A DNA stretch of 64,000 bases from Duganella margarita (GTDB taxonomy: Bacteria; Pseudomonadota; Gammaproteobacteria; Burkholderiales; Burkholderiaceae_D): the NCBI RefSeq assembly GCF_009857535.1, contig NZ_WWCS01000002.1, forward strand, positions 124,001 to 188,000. The letters are read 5' to 3'. Position 1 is the first letter of the stretch; the number at the start of each line of letters is the position of its first letter. Below are positions 35,120 to 45,761 of the stretch, piece by piece. The notes under the pieces are model-generated. The model had not been told where the DNA came from. It saw only the letters and a list, made by a program, of their open reading frames with translations, and ran no database searches. Position numbers and translations under genes: made by a program.

Positions 35120-36037
35120 GTGGACCGTTTTGCCTGTATCTCCGTTTTTGTGGCGGCAGTGGAAGAGGGGAGCCTGGTGGCGGCCGGGCGCAAGTTCGGC
35201 CTGTCGGCGTCGATGGCGGGCAAATACCTTGGCGGGCTGGAGGCTGAGCTCGGCGTGCGCCTGCTCCAGCGCAGCACGCGCAGCCTGAGCATCACCGAGG
35301 CCGGGCAGGCCTACTACGCGCGCTGCAAACGTATCCTGGAAGAGTTTGATGAGGCCAACCGGGAAGCCAGCGACAACGCCGCCACCCTGCGCGGCCGGCT
35401 GCGCATCGCCGCGCCGGTCAGCTTCGGCGCCTTGCACATGGGCGACGTGGTGGCCGGCTTTCTGGCCCAGCACGATCAGGTGACGGCCGAAGTGATCCTG
35501 GACGACCACTACACCGACCTGCACACGGCCGGCATCGACGTCGCCATCCGCATCGGCCGCCTGCCGGATTCCGGGCTGGTGGCGCGCCGGCTGGCGCCAT
35601 GCCGCATGGTGTTGTGCGCCGCGCCGTCTTGGCTGGCAACGCACGGCACGCCGCACACTCCAGCCGATCTGCGCGATGCGCCACGCCTGGCCTTCAGCGG
35701 CGCGGTCACCGCCGGCGACTGGAGCATCACCAACGCCGCCCGGCAGGGGCACACCATCGCCGGGCCGCTGCGGGCCCAAGCCAACAATATGCAGCTGCTG
35801 CTGGCGATGGCCGTCGCCGGCCTGGGCATCGCCTACGGCCCGACGTTTGCGTTCGGTCCCGCGATCGCCGAGGGCAGGCTGGTGCAACTGTTGCCGGCGT
35901 ACGTGCCGGAGGAACTGGTGGTGCAGGCGATTTATCCGAGCGCCCGCCACTTGCCGTCCAAGGTGCGCAGCTTTGTCGATTACCTGGCCAGCGCGTTTGC
36001 CGGCGACCCTGTTTGGGACGATTTTCAGCGCGTATAA
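35120..36037 (+). CDS. LysR-family transcription regulator
   Basis: The 305 residues have an N-terminal helix-turn-helix (about 5-65: F-V-A-A-V-E-E-G-S-L-V-A-A-G-R-K-F-G-L-S) and a periplasmic-binding-like effector domain (about 92-295). The start is a GTG preceded by GGAG with five bases between. It is transcribed away from the alpha/beta hydrolase gene across a 112-base region with an inverted repeat, the classical LysR-target arrangement. The effector is unknown. Confidence 0.88.
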   Translation: MDRFACISVFVAAVEEGSLVAAGRKFGLSASMAGKYLGGLEAELGVRLLQRSTRSLSITEAGQAYYARCKRILEEFDEANREASDNAATLRGRLRIAAPVSFGALHMGDVVAGFLAQHDQVTAEVILDDHYTDLHTAGIDVAIRIGRLPDSGLVARRLAPCRMVLCAAPSWLATHGTPHTPADLRDAPRLAFSGAVTAGDWSITNAARQGHTIAGPLRAQANNMQLLLAMAVAGLGIAYGPTFAFGPAIAEGRLVQLLPAYVPEELVVQAIYPSARHLPSKVRSFVDYLASAFAGDPVWDDFQRV

Positions 36038-36439
36038 TAGCGTTGATGCGCCGCAAAATTTGTATAGACAAGTTGCGCTGTCGGTGTTGCCATGAAGTAA
36101 AGTTGAGTTGGTTGCGTGTGTTTTGTGAAGGTTCCCTCATTCCGCGTAAGCGCGCTGTTGATGCGCTTCTCGTCTCTATCCCGCGTATTTCCCCTGCCGA
36201 TTCCCTGCTTGTCAATTTGCTACTGCAATGTTGGCGGTTTGCAACTTTATGCATTTAGATCACTATTTTTAACCGCATAATTTTTACGCAAAACACATGG
36301 GTATAGATGAAGTGTCACCTTCACAACCTGACATAAGTACTTAATTTATTGAACTATTTTGTTTCTAGCTGGCTTCAAGGAATCGCGCTAAGTCCTTAAT
36401 TTCATTACTAAAATCGCTGTTTCGATTGGCTGAAAGCGC

Positions 36440-36468
36440 TTGACCACCATTCGTGCATCCTCTAAAGT
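36440..36468 (+). promoter_or_regulatory. Promoter of the dcw cluster
   Basis: TTGACC (36440-36445) and TAAAGT (36463-36468) are 17 bases apart. Transcription would begin near 36475, about 120 bases before mraZ. The -10 box touches the first MraZ-type repeat. Confidence 0.6.
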
Positions 36469-36501
36469 GGGCATCTGTGTGAAAAAGTGTCTTTTTGTGG
36501 G
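36467..36501 (+). promoter_or_regulatory. Four 10-bp-spaced GTG repeats, probable MraZ operator
   Basis: GTGGG (36467), GTGTG (36477), GTGTC (36487) and GTGGG (36497) stand exactly ten bases apart on one strand. Known MraZ operators are direct repeats of TGGG-like boxes with this period located before mraZ. Here they overlap the presumed start of transcription, so binding should repress. Confidence 0.75.
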
Positions 36502-36594
36502 AAATTTTGCCTGACTTAGCGGACAGGGGAGATGAAATACGAATGGTCATAGTTTCATGCTCCGCTAACCATACTGAGGTCAAAAGGTAATCAC

Positions 36595-37023
36595 GTGTTT
36601 CAAGGCGCGTCCGCAATCAATCTCGATGCCAAAGGCAGGATGTCCATCCCTGCCAAGCACCGTGACGCGCTGTCGATCCAGTGTGAAGGCCGCCTCACCC
36701 TGACGCGCCATCCCGACGGCTGCGTCATGCTGTTTCCCCGTCCTGTGTGGGAACAACACCGTCAACAGATCTCCGCCTGGCCCCTGCAAGCGCGCGCCTG
36801 GCAACGCATTTTCCTCGGTTACGCCACCGACGTGGAAATGGACACCGCCGGCCGCATCCTCATTTCGCCCGAACTCCGCGCCGCCGTCGGCCTGGACAAA
36901 GAGGTGATGATGATGGGCATGGGCTCTCACTTCGAGATCTGGGACACCGCCAAGATGGCGGAAAAAGAGCAGCAGGCCCTGGAGGCCGGCACCCCTGATG
37001 TACTTGCCAATTTCTCCTTCTAA
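36595..37023 (+). CDS. mraZ: Transcription regulator MraZ
   Basis: The 142-residue protein has two AbrB-like swapped-hairpin repeats: residues about 5-55 ([14 protein letters not shown]) and 80-125 ([13 protein letters not shown]). MraZ forms rings that bind direct repeats before its own gene and represses the division cluster. The start is GTG, preceded by AAAAGG with seven bases between. It is the first gene of the cluster; rsmH follows after 11 bases. Confidence 0.95.
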   Translation: MFQGASAINLDAKGRMSIPAKHRDALSIQCEGRLTLTRHPDGCVMLFPRPVWEQHRQQISAWPLQARAWQRIFLGYATDVEMDTAGRILISPELRAAVGLDKEVMMMGMGSHFEIWDTAKMAEKEQQALEAGTPDVLANFSF

Positions 37024-37034
37024 GGCCCCATTTC

Positions 37035-38006
37035 ATGACCACGACAACGGTGCCTGAATTCCAGCATCGCACGGTGCTGCTAGACGAAGCAGTCGATGCG
37101 CTGGCGCTGGCCGGCGCGCGCGCCGACGGCGTGTTCGTCGACGGCACCTTCGGCCGCGGCGGCCACTCGCGTTTGATCCTGTCCAAACTGGGCGCCAAGG
37201 CGCGCCTGGTGGCGTTCGACAAGGATCCGCAGGCCATCGCCACCGCCGAACAAATCAACGACCCGCGCTTCACCATCGTGCACGACAGCTTTGCCACCAT
37301 GCGCGAGTCGCTGGCGGCCAACGGCGTGGACCAGGTGGACGGCATCCTGCTCGACCTGGGCATCTCGTCGCCGCAGGTGGACGACGCCGCGCGCGGCTTC
37401 AGTTTCCGCAACGACGGCCCGCTCGACATGCGCATGGACACCACGCGCGGCATGTCGGCGGCGGAGTGGCTCGCCACTGAAAACGAACAGACACTGGAAA
37501 AGGTGATAAAGGAATATGGGGAAGAACGGTTTGCTTTTCAGATTGCAAAGGCGATTGTTGCTCGCAGGGCAGTCGAGCCAATTTCAACCACACGACAGCT
37601 TGCCGGCATCGTGGCAGGCGCGGTCAAGACTCGGGAAAAGGGCAAGGATCCGGCAACCCGCACATTTCAGGCTATCCGGATTTTCATCAATAAAGAGCTT
37701 GAAGACCTTGAAGTCGGTCTGACCCAGGCTTACGCCAGCCTGGCGCCGGGCGGAATTATCGCCATCATCAGCTTCCACTCGCTGGAAGACCGCATGGTAA
37801 AGCGCTTCTTTGCGTCCAAGGCCAATGTCGAGCAGCCTGACCGCCGCCTGCCGATCCGCGCGGTGGACCTGCCGCAGCCGGAACTCAAGCTGCTGGCCAA
37901 GATCAAGCCATCCGATGCGGAAGTCGACGCCAATCCGCGCGCCCGTTCGGCGGTGATGCGCGTGGCGCGCCGCCTGCCGATTCCTGTGGATGCGGAGGCT
38001 GCATGA
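37035..38006 (+). CDS. rsmH: 16S rRNA m4C1402 methyltransferase
   Basis: The enzyme methylates N4 of C1402 in 16S rRNA. The 323 residues contain [12 protein letters not shown] for S-adenosylmethionine binding, [17 protein letters not shown] and the C-terminal [11 protein letters not shown] block at about 37495-37735 uses different codons (ATA, CGG, AGG, GGG, CTT) and is about 53% GC by hand count (127 of 240 in 37501-37740), while the 60 bases before it are 63%. The protein motif order is unbroken, so this looks like a recombined segment. The stop overlaps ftsL by four bases. Confidence 0.95.
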   Translation: MTTTTVPEFQHRTVLLDEAVDALALAGARADGVFVDGTFGRGGHSRLILSKLGAKARLVAFDKDPQAIATAEQINDPRFTIVHDSFATMRESLAANGVDQVDGILLDLGISSPQVDDAARGFSFRNDGPLDMRMDTTRGMSAAEWLATENEQTLEKVIKEYGEERFAFQIAKAIVARRAVEPISTTRQLAGIVAGAVKTREKGKDPATRTFQAIRIFINKELEDLEVGLTQAYASLAPGGIIAIISFHSLEDRMVKRFFASKANVEQPDRRLPIRAVDLPQPELKLLAKIKPSDAEVDANPRARSAVMRVARRLPIPVDAEAA

Positions 38007-38278
38007 GCGGCAAGATCAACCTGGTGTTGACGGCGTTGCTGGTCGCGTGCGGCCTGTCGCTGGTCAACGCGCAGTACCAGGCGCGTCATCTGTTCATCGA
38101 GCTGGAACGCGCGCAGACGCAGGCGCGTCAGCTGGACATCGAGTGGGCCCAGTTTCAGCTGGACCAGTCGACGCTGGGCAAGCACGCGCGGATTGAAGAA
38201 ATCGCGCGCCGCGATCTGAACATGACGCAGCTGACCGCCGCGCGCACCCAATACCTGACGCCGGAGCCAGCAAAATGA
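38003..38278 (+). CDS. ftsL: Cell-division protein FtsL
   Basis: The 91-residue single-pass membrane protein has a short cytoplasmic N-terminus, one membrane helix (about 6-23) and a periplasmic coiled-coil (about 25-60, [16 protein letters not shown]). It is a partner of FtsB and FtsQ in the divisome. Both ends overlap its neighbours by four bases (ATGA). The identification rests on position, size and topology, since FtsL sequences are poorly conserved. Confidence 0.9.
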   Translation: MSGKINLVLTALLVACGLSLVNAQYQARHLFIELERAQTQARQLDIEWAQFQLDQSTLGKHARIEEIARRDLNMTQLTAARTQYLTPEPAK

Positions 38279-40050
38279 GCCGCTCCAACAATGTGAACAC
38301 CTCCCGCGTGGCCGCCGCCAAAGGCGTGGCCTTCTCCAAGAGTCCAGTGCTGGCAGTGCGTCTGCCAACCTGGCGTTCGCGCGTGGTGCTGTTCGTATTG
38401 TTCGCCGCCTTCGTGGCGCTGGGCGTGCGCGCGCTGTGGTTGCAGGGCGTGTCGACCCAGTTCCTGCAAAAACAGGGCGCCAGCCGCTATATGCACACGC
38501 TGGAACTGCCGGCCACGCGCGGCAAGATCACGGACCGCGACGGCCAGGTGCTGGCATCGTCGGTGCCGGTCAAGGCCATCTGGGCGATCCCGGAAGACGT
38601 GCAGGAAGCGCCGCCGGCCAAGCTGAAACAGCTGGCCAGGCTGCTCGACATGACGGATGCCGAACTGCAGAAAAAACTCGACTCGGACCGCAGCTTCGTC
38701 TACCTGAAACGCCAGGTGGAGCAGGACGTGTCCGACCAGATCGCGAAGCTGGACATCGACGGCATCCAGACCCGCAAGGAATACAAGCGCTTCTACCCGC
38801 AGGGTGAAGTGACCACCCACGTGGTGGGCTTTACCAACGTGGAGGACCAGGGCCAGGAATCGATGGAGCTGGCGCAGCAGAAAACCCTGCAAGGGGTGAC
38901 CGGCAGCCGCCGCGTGATCAAGGACCGCCTCGGCCACATCGTTGAAGATATCGAGTCGGTGCGCGAGCCGCACGACGGCAAGGACCTGACGCTATCGATC
39001 GACAGCAAGATCCAGTACATCGCTTTCACGCAGGTGAAAGACGCGGTGGAGAAGTTCCACGCCAAGGCCGGCGCCGCCGTGGTGCTGGACGTGCACACCG
39101 GCGAAGTGCTGGCGCTGGCCAACTGGCCAACCTACAACCCGAACGACCGCTCCAAGCTCACCGGCGAACAGCTGCGCAACCGCGTGATGACCGACACCTT
39201 CGAGCCGGGATCGTCGCTGAAGCCGTTCACCGTGGGCCTGGCGCTGGACGAGAAGCGCATCACGCCGCACACCATGTTCGACACCGGCGCCGGCTCGGCG
39301 CTGATCGGCGGCCATATCATTCACGACACGCACCCGCACTACCTGATCGACGTGCAGACCATCATCCAGAAGTCGTCCAACATCGGCACCTCGAAGATCG
39401 CGCTGGGCATGCCGGCGCAGGATATGTGGGAGATGTTCACCAAGGTCGGTTTTGGCCAGCAGCCAAAGTGGGGCTTCCCCGGCGCGGTGGCGGGCCGCGT
39501 GCGTCCGTATAAATTGTGGCGCACGGTGGAGCAGGCCAATATGAGTTTCGGCCAGGGTATTTCGGTATCGCTGATCCAGCTGGCGCGTGCCTACATGATC
39601 TTCGCCCGCGACGGCGACATCATTCCGCTGTCGTTCCAGAAAGTGAGCGAGGCGCCGCATGGCACGCCGGTGGTCAGCCCGAAGACGGCGGCTGAAATGC
39701 GCGAGATGCTGGAAATGGTGACGCAGCCGGGCGGCTCCGCCGTCAAGGCGCAGGTACCGGGCTATCGCGTCGGCGGCAAGACCGGCACCGCGCAGAAGGT
39801 GTTAAACGGCCGCTACTCGCAAACCAAATATATCGGTAACTTCATCGGCATGGCGCCGATGTCCAACCCGCGCTTCATCATTGCCGTCATGATCGACGAG
39901 CCGGGTGGTCCGGTGCACGTCGGCGGCGACGTCGCCGGTCCGGTGTTCTCGGCGCTGGCGGCCCAGGCGCTGCGCGCCAAGAACGTGGCGCCGGACTCGG
40001 ACCTGACCCATATCATCATTCCTGAATCTGCAGCACAGGGGAACATGTGA
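38275..40050 (+). CDS. ftsI: Septal peptidoglycan transpeptidase FtsI (PBP3)
   Basis: This is the D,D-transpeptidase of septal wall synthesis. The 591 residues have one N-terminal membrane helix (about 40-58), a pedestal domain with R-G-K-I-T-D-R-D-G, and the three penicillin-binding motifs: S313-S-L-K316 (active Ser), S367-S-N369 and K502-T-G504. It overlaps ftsL and murE by four bases each. Confidence 0.95.
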   Translation: MSRSNNVNTSRVAAAKGVAFSKSPVLAVRLPTWRSRVVLFVLFAAFVALGVRALWLQGVSTQFLQKQGASRYMHTLELPATRGKITDRDGQVLASSVPVKAIWAIPEDVQEAPPAKLKQLARLLDMTDAELQKKLDSDRSFVYLKRQVEQDVSDQIAKLDIDGIQTRKEYKRFYPQGEVTTHVVGFTNVEDQGQESMELAQQKTLQGVTGSRRVIKDRLGHIVEDIESVREPHDGKDLTLSIDSKIQYIAFTQVKDAVEKFHAKAGAAVVLDVHTGEVLALANWPTYNPNDRSKLTGEQLRNRVMTDTFEPGSSLKPFTVGLALDEKRITPHTMFDTGAGSALIGGHIIHDTHPHYLIDVQTIIQKSSNIGTSKIALGMPAQDMWEMFTKVGFGQQPKWGFPGAVAGRVRPYKLWRTVEQANMSFGQGISVSLIQLARAYMIFARDGDIIPLSFQKVSEAPHGTPVVSPKTAAEMREMLEMVTQPGGSAVKAQVPGYRVGGKTGTAQKVLNGRYSQTKYIGNFIGMAPMSNPRFIIAVMIDEPGGPVHVGGDVAGPVFSALAAQALRAKNVAPDSDLTHIIIPESAAQGNM

Positions 40051-41615
40051 CGACTTCTACTTTCGACCCGTTGGCTATTGCAGCCGCAATCCGCAAGCTG
40101 GCGCCAGGCGCGCAGCTGGCGTCGGATTCGCGCCGCATCAAGCTGGGCGATGTGTTCTTTGCGTTTGCGCCGGCCGCAGGCGACGCCGCCGATGGCCGCA
40201 GCTTTATCGACGGCGCCATCGAGCAGGGCGCAGCACTGATCGTGCTCGATCCGGCCGGCTTTACGTGGAACGACAAGTGGAGCGTGCCGTACCTGACGGT
40301 CGAGGACTTGAAGAGGAACGCGGGCGCCATCGCGAACGCTTTCTATGCGCAGCCGGATGCCGGCATGTTCACCGTGGCCGTCACCGGCACCAACGGCAAG
40401 ACCTCCAGCGCCGTGTGGCTGGGCCAGGCCCTGTCGCGCGGCGGTGAACCGGCCGCCGTCATCGGCACGCTGGGCGTGGGCGTGTTCCGTCCGCGCGGTG
40501 AAGTGGAATACGATGTTACCGGCTACACCACGCCGGATGCAGTGCTGCTGGCGCGTTCGCTGGCGGAGCTGCGCGACAAAGGCGCGACCTCGCTGGCGAT
40601 TGAAGCCTCGTCCATAGGGCTGGAACAGGGCCGCCTGTCGGGCATGCGCTTTGACGTGGCGCTGTTCACCAACCTGACGCGCGACCACCTGGACTATCAC
40701 GGCACCATGGAAGCCTACGAGGCGGCCAAGCTTAAACTGTTCCAGTGGCCTGGCCTGAAAACCGCCGTCGTCAATCTAGACGATCCGGCCGGCGTGCGCA
40801 TCATCGATCACCTGAAAGCCCAAGCCGCACCACTGGCCGGCGAGATCCCGCTGATCGGCTACACGCTGCACGACAGCACCGCGCGTCCCGACATCGACGG
40901 CGTGCTGATACTGCGCGCCAGCCAGTTGCGCGCAGGCCGCAGCGGCGGCACCGAATTCCATCTGGCGTGCGCTCTGGGCGTGGCGCAAGTGCGCACGCAT
41001 CTGGTGGGCGGTTTCAATATCAGTAATGCACTGGGCGTGATGGGCGCGCTGTTGGCCAAGGGCCTCGGCCTGCGCGCCGCCATCGAAGCGGTGGAAGCGC
41101 TGGAACCGGCGCCGGGCCGCATGCAGCAAGTGGGCGGCCACGATGCGCCGCTGGTCGTCATCGACTACGCACACACGCCGGACGCGCTGGAGAAGACCCT
41201 GGCTGCGCTGCGTCCGGTGGCCACCGACCGTGGCGGCCAGTTGTGGTGCGTGTTCGGCTGCGGCGGCGACCGCGATCCGGGCAAGCGTCCGCAGATGGGC
41301 AAGCTGGCGCAGGCGGCCGACCATGTGCTGGTCACCAGCGACAATCCGCGCAGCGAAGATCCGCATTCGATCATCGAACAGATCCTGGCCGGCATGGACC
41401 AGAACAATCCGGCATCGACGGTGCAGGCACTGGACGACCGCGCTGGCGCCATCCTGTCGGCAGTCAAGCATGCGGCCAAGCCGGACGTGATCCTGCTGGC
41501 TGGTAAAGGCCACGAGCCGTACCAGGAAATCAAAGGCAAGAAGCTGCCATTCTCCGACGCCGATCACGCGCAACTGGCGCTGTCGGCCCGCTTAACCATG
41601 ATGAGGACGAATTAA
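40047..41615 (+). CDS. murE: UDP-MurNAc-tripeptide synthetase MurE (meso-diaminopimelate adding)
   Basis: The 522-residue Mur ligase has the ATP loop T-G-T-N-G-K-T-S, D-Y-A-H-T-P-D-A-L, and D432-N-P-R435, the signature for meso-diaminopimelate rather than lysine. The start is GTG (40047), overlapping the ftsI stop. Slight extensions make it longer than Escherichia MurE (495). It adds the third peptide residue in the cytoplasm. Confidence 0.94.
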   Translation: MTTSTFDPLAIAAAIRKLAPGAQLASDSRRIKLGDVFFAFAPAAGDAADGRSFIDGAIEQGAALIVLDPAGFTWNDKWSVPYLTVEDLKRNAGAIANAFYAQPDAGMFTVAVTGTNGKTSSAVWLGQALSRGGEPAAVIGTLGVGVFRPRGEVEYDVTGYTTPDAVLLARSLAELRDKGATSLAIEASSIGLEQGRLSGMRFDVALFTNLTRDHLDYHGTMEAYEAAKLKLFQWPGLKTAVVNLDDPAGVRIIDHLKAQAAPLAGEIPLIGYTLHDSTARPDIDGVLILRASQLRAGRSGGTEFHLACALGVAQVRTHLVGGFNISNALGVMGALLAKGLGLRAAIEAVEALEPAPGRMQQVGGHDAPLVVIDYAHTPDALEKTLAALRPVATDRGGQLWCVFGCGGDRDPGKRPQMGKLAQAADHVLVTSDNPRSEDPHSIIEQILAGMDQNNPASTVQALDDRAGAILSAVKHAAKPDVILLAGKGHEPYQEIKGKKLPFSDADHAQLALSARLTMMRTN

Positions 41616-43000
41616 TGCGTGCAGCACTCGCACAAATTCTGCCTTCCCTGACCGGCGCCCGCATTGTGGGTGACGGCGAAGTTGTATTCAACGGCGTCTC
41701 CACCGACAGCCGTAGCGTCATCGCAGCCAATCTGTTCGTCGCCCTGCGCGGCGAAGTGTTCGACGCCCACAGCTTCCTGCCGCAGGCAGCGGAGAAGGGC
41801 GTCGCCGCCGTCATCGTTGAAGAACTGCCGGAAGGATTTTCGCTGCCGGCCGTCGTGGTGCCGAATACGCTGGTGGCGCTGGGCCAGATCGCCAACTGGT
41901 GGCGCAAGCAGTTCAGCATGCCGGTCATCGGCGTCACCGGCAGCAACGGCAAGACCACGGTCAAGGAGATGATCTCCGCGATCCTGGCCGCCGCCCATGG
42001 TGAGGAAGGCCGCCTGGCCACGCGCGGCAATCTGAATAACGAAATCGGCGTGCCACTGACGCTGTTCCGCATGGAAGCCAGCCAGCAGTCGGCCGTAATC
42101 GAGATGGGCATGAACCATCCGGGCGAAATCGGTCGCCTGGCCGCCATCGCCGGCGCCAACATCGCCATGGTCAACAACGCCCAGCGCGAACACCAGGAAT
42201 TCATGCACACCGTGGAAGCGGTGGCGCGCGAAAACGGCGCCGTGCTGGCCGCGCTGCCGACCGATGGCGTCGCGGTGTTCCCGCATGGCGACGAGTTCAC
42301 GCCGGTGTGGGAAGAACTGTCGGCCGGCCGCCGCATGCTGCGCTTCGGCTTGACCAAGGATGCAGAAGTCAGCTGCACCTTCCGCGCCGACGATTTCGCC
42401 AGCGAGATGTTCATCACCATCTGCGAAAGCGAAGCCGATACACAGCAGTTCTTCGTCCGCCTGCAGGCGGCCGGTGAGCACAACGTGCGCAACGCATTGG
42501 CTGCGGTGGCGTGCACCTACGCCGCCGGCATCCCGCTGGAAAAGATCAAGCTGGGACTCGATACCTTTGCGCCGGTCAGCGGCCGCCTGCAGAAGAAGCA
42601 GGCCGCCAACGGCTCGGTGGTCATCGACGACACCTACAACGCCAATCCGGATTCGGTGCGCGCCGCCATCGACGTGCTGTCGAAAGCCGCCGCGCCGCGC
42701 ATTCTGGTGCTGGGCGATATGGGCGAAGTCGGCACGCAGGGCCGCGAGTTCCACGAAGAAGTCGGCGCATACGCGCAAACAAAAGGCATCGAAACGGTGC
42801 TGGTTACAGGCGAACTGGCTGTGCACATCCACGGCGCAAATGTTCGTCATTTTGAAAACTTTGGCGATTTGCTGGCTGCTGTCGAAGCAGCGGCATCGCC
42901 TGATGCAACTGTATTAATCAAGGGCTCCCGATTCATGAAAATGGAGCGGGTCGTGCAGCATTTGATTGGGTCGCAACAAGCTAACAAGGAAAGTCACTAA
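41615..43000 (+). CDS. murF: UDP-MurNAc-tripeptide-D-Ala-D-Ala ligase MurF
   Basis: The 461 residues show [13 protein letters not shown] near residue 108, [19 protein letters not shown] and [10 protein letters not shown]. Length is as in the family. The start overlaps the murE stop by one base (TAATG), typical of tight coupling. It adds the D-Ala-D-Ala made by DdlB. Confidence 0.95.
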   Translation: MRAALAQILPSLTGARIVGDGEVVFNGVSTDSRSVIAANLFVALRGEVFDAHSFLPQAAEKGVAAVIVEELPEGFSLPAVVVPNTLVALGQIANWWRKQFSMPVIGVTGSNGKTTVKEMISAILAAAHGEEGRLATRGNLNNEIGVPLTLFRMEASQQSAVIEMGMNHPGEIGRLAAIAGANIAMVNNAQREHQEFMHTVEAVARENGAVLAALPTDGVAVFPHGDEFTPVWEELSAGRRMLRFGLTKDAEVSCTFRADDFASEMFITICESEADTQQFFVRLQAAGEHNVRNALAAVACTYAAGIPLEKIKLGLDTFAPVSGRLQKKQAANGSVVIDDTYNANPDSVRAAIDVLSKAAAPRILVLGDMGEVGTQGREFHEEVGAYAQTKGIETVLVTGELAVHIHGANVRHFENFGDLLAAVEAAASPDATVLIKGSRFMKMERVVQHLIGSQQANKESH

Positions 43001-43002
43001 TC

Positions 43003-44172
43003 ATGCTGCTCTGGCTCGCACAATTTTTCCAGCAGGACGTCGGGTTACTCCGGGTATTCAACTTCATTACCTTCCGCGCGGTGTTCGCCACCGCGACGGC
43101 GCTGTTCATCGGCCTGGCCGCGGGTCCGTTCGTGATCCGCAAGCTGACCGCGATGAAATACGGCCAGGCCGTGCGTACCGATGGTCCGCAGACCCACCTG
43201 AAAAAACAGGGCACGCCGACCATGGGCGGTGTGCTGATCCTACTGTCGATCGCGATTTCCACGCTGCTGTGGTGCGATCTGTCGAACCGCCTGATCTGGC
43301 CGGTGCTGATCGTCACGCTGGGCTTTGGCGCGGTCGGCTGGGTGGATGACTACCGCAAGGTGGTGTACCAGGACCCGGAAGGCATGCGCTCGCGCGAGAA
43401 GTATTTCTGGCAGTCGCTGGTCGGTATCGCCGCCGCGCTGTACCTGGCGTTTTCGGTGTCGGCGCCGAGCACCTCGCAGGTGTTCGAGCTGTTCTTCGCC
43501 TGGGTGCGTTCCGGCTTCGAGATGGATCTGCCGCCCAAGGCTGACTTGATTGTGCCGTTCTTCAAGACCATCAGCTATCCGCTGGGTGTGTGGGGCTTCA
43601 TCGCGCTGACCTACTGTGTCATCGTCGGCTCGTCCAACGCCGTTAACTTCACTGACGGCCTGGATGGCCTGGCGATCATGCCGACGATTATGGTCGGCTC
43701 GGCGCTCGGCCTGTTCGCTTACCTGACCGGTAGCGCCAACTATTCGAAGTATCTGTTCCTGCCGCATATTCCTGGCGCGGGCGAACTGATTATCTTCTGC
43801 GGCGCGCTGGCTGGCGCGGGTCTGGCCTTCCTGTGGTTTAACACCCATCCGGCGCAGGTGTTCATGGGTGACGTCGGCGCGTTGGCGCTGGGCGGCGCGC
43901 TGGGCACCATCGCGGTGATCGTGCGTCAGGAGATTGTGTTGTTCATCATGGGCGGCATCTTCGTGGCGGAGACGGTGTCGGTGATGATTCAGGTGGTGTG
44001 GTTCAAGTACACCAAGAAGCGCTACGGCACCGGCCGGCGCGTGTTCCTGATGGCGCCACTGCACCACCACTTTGAACAAAAAGGCTGGAAAGAAACCCAG
44101 GTTGTCGTTCGCTTCTGGATTGTGACGATGATTCTGGTCCTGGTTGGACTCTCGACGTTGAAACTGCGCTGA
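43003..44172 (+). CDS. mraY: Phospho-MurNAc-pentapeptide translocase MraY
   Basis: This integral membrane enzyme makes lipid I from UDP-MurNAc-pentapeptide and undecaprenyl phosphate. The 389 residues hold about ten membrane segments and the active-site runs [35 protein letters not shown] and P-L-H-H-H-F-E. AAGGA for its start lies within the end of murF. It overlaps murD by one base. Confidence 0.96.
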   Translation: MLLWLAQFFQQDVGLLRVFNFITFRAVFATATALFIGLAAGPFVIRKLTAMKYGQAVRTDGPQTHLKKQGTPTMGGVLILLSIAISTLLWCDLSNRLIWPVLIVTLGFGAVGWVDDYRKVVYQDPEGMRSREKYFWQSLVGIAAALYLAFSVSAPSTSQVFELFFAWVRSGFEMDLPPKADLIVPFFKTISYPLGVWGFIALTYCVIVGSSNAVNFTDGLDGLAIMPTIMVGSALGLFAYLTGSANYSKYLFLPHIPGAGELIIFCGALAGAGLAFLWFNTHPAQVFMGDVGALALGGALGTIAVIVRQEIVLFIMGGIFVAETVSVMIQVVWFKYTKKRYGTGRRVFLMAPLHHHFEQKGWKETQVVVRFWIVTMILVLVGLSTLKLR

Positions 44173-45761
44173 TGATTTACGACGGCAAAAACGCACTGGT
44201 ATTAGGGCTGGGAGAATCCGGCCTGGCGATGGCGCTGTGGCTCGCCCGCAGCGGCGCGCGCGTGCGCGTGGCCGATACGCGTGAGTCGCCGGATCGTCTG
44301 CCGGCGCTGCGCGCAGCCGTGCCGGATGCTGAATTCGTCGCCGGCCCGTTTGGCGCGTCACTGCTGGAAGGCGTGGACTTCGTCACCGTCAGCCCAGGCC
44401 TGGCGCCGGGCCGAGAGTTGAAAGAGATTGCGCCGGCCGCCGCTGCCGCCGGCATTGAAGTGTGGGGCGAGATTGAACTGTTCGCGCAGGCGCTGGAAGC
44501 GCTGAAGACGGAACGCGGCTACTCACCGAAAGTCATTGCCATCACCGGCACCAACGGCAAGACCACCGTCACCACGCTGGTCGGCCAACTGTGCGAACGT
44601 GCCGGCAAGACTGTGCGCGTGGCCGGCAACATCAGCCCGGCCGCACTGGACGTGCTGCGCGAAGTGCTGGACGCGTCGCCAGCGCCCGCCGCTCCGGCCG
44701 GCCACGACGCATCCGATGCCGCACCAGCCGACGCTGCCGCCGCGCCGTCGCCCGCCGCGCAGCTGCCGGAAATCTGGGTACTCGAACTCTCGTCCTTCCA
44801 GCTGCAGACCACCTTCACGCTGGAAGCCGACGCGGCGACCGTGTTGAACGTGACGCAAGATCACCTGGACTGGCACGGCGACATGCCATCGTACGCCGCC
44901 GCCAAGCACCGCATCTTCGCCGCCAATACCGTGCGCGTCCTGAACCGCGATGACGCCACCACCATGCGCATGGCCAGCGCCACCGGCCATAACGTCACCT
45001 TCGGCACCGACGCGCCAGTGCTGCGGGACGACCTGGGCCTGAACAACGAGCGCGGCGTGCTGTGGCTGGCCACCGCCGTTCCGGCCGAAGAAGAGGGTGA
45101 ACCGAAGAAACGCAAAAAGAACGATCCGCCGCCACCGCCGGTGGAATGCATCGTCAAGAACCTGATGCCGGCCGACGCGCTGCAAATCCGCGGCGTCCAC
45201 AACGCCGCCAACGCGCTGGCCGCGCTGGCCCTGTGCCGCGCCATCGACCTGCCGCTGGCGCCACTGCTGCACGGCCTGCGCGAATATCGCGGCCAGCCGC
45301 ACCGCGTGGAACTGGTCAGCGCGATCAATGAAGTTGAATATTACGACGACAGCAAGGGCACCAACGTCGGCGCCACCGTGGCCGCGCTGAATGGCCTGGG
45401 CAAGGCCTTCACCGGCGCCAACCAGCGCCTGGTGGTCATCATGGGCGGCGACGGCAAAGGCCAGGACTTCGCGCCATTGGCTGAGCCAACCGCGCAGTTT
45501 GCGCGTGCCGTGCTGCTGATCGGCCGCGATGCGCCGCAGATCCGCGCCGCGCTGCAAAACACCGGAGTCGAGCTGGAAGACTGCGGCACCGACCTGCCGC
45601 AGGCCGTCAAGCGCGCCAGCGCACTGGCGCAAGCCGGCGACGCCGTGCTGCTGTCGCCGGCCTGCGCCAGCATGGACATGTTCAAGAACTACGCGCATCG
45701 CGCCCAGGTGTTCATCGACACCGTGCGTGACATCGCCCTCGACGCTGGACAGGAGATCTGA
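44172..45761 (+). CDS. murD: UDP-MurNAc-L-alanine:D-glutamate ligase MurD, with two insertions
   Basis: The 529-residue ligase has the ATP loop [27 protein letters not shown] and S-P-A-C-A-S-M-D. It is about 90 residues longer than Escherichia MurD (438). Two low-complexity insertions explain much of this: an Ala/Pro/Asp run at about 168-197 and an acidic-basic-proline run at about 306-326 ([11 protein letters not shown]). Both fall between core motifs and are probably surface loops. Confidence 0.94.
   Translation: MIYDGKNALVLGLGESGLAMALWLARSGARVRVADTRESPDRLPALRAAVPDAEFVAGPFGASLLEGVDFVTVSPGLAPGRELKEIAPAAAAAGIEVWGEIELFAQALEALKTERGYSPKVIAITGTNGKTTVTTLVGQLCERAGKTVRVAGNISPAALDVLREVLDASPAPAAPAGHDASDAAPADAAAAPSPAAQLPEIWVLELSSFQLQTTFTLEADAATVLNVTQDHLDWHGDMPSYAAAKHRIFAANTVRVLNRDDATTMRMASATGHNVTFGTDAPVLRDDLGLNNERGVLWLATAVPAEEEGEPKKRKKNDPPPPPVECIVKNLMPADALQIRGVHNAANALAALALCRAIDLPLAPLLHGLREYRGQPHRVELVSAINEVEYYDDSKGTNVGATVAALNGLGKAFTGANQRLVVIMGGDGKGQDFAPLAEPTAQFARAVLLIGRDAPQIRAALQNTGVELEDCGTDLPQAVKRASALAQAGDAVLLSPACASMDMFKNYAHRAQVFIDTVRDIALDAGQEI

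Larger units (their letters stand above)
36038..36594 (+). other. 557-base non-coding region before the dcw cluster
   Basis: This region is AT-richer than its surroundings and contains no convincing gene on either strand. The last 160 bases hold a sigma-70-type promoter and four GTG repeats described separately. The first 400 bases show short T-rich and A-rich tracts but no recognisable RNA or terminator after the LysR gene. Confidence 0.6.

Noticed and set aside
36365..36616. 83-codon minus-strand frame before mraZ
   Set aside because: It overlaps the dcw promoter, the GTG repeats and the mraZ start, and its translation has no domain-like character.
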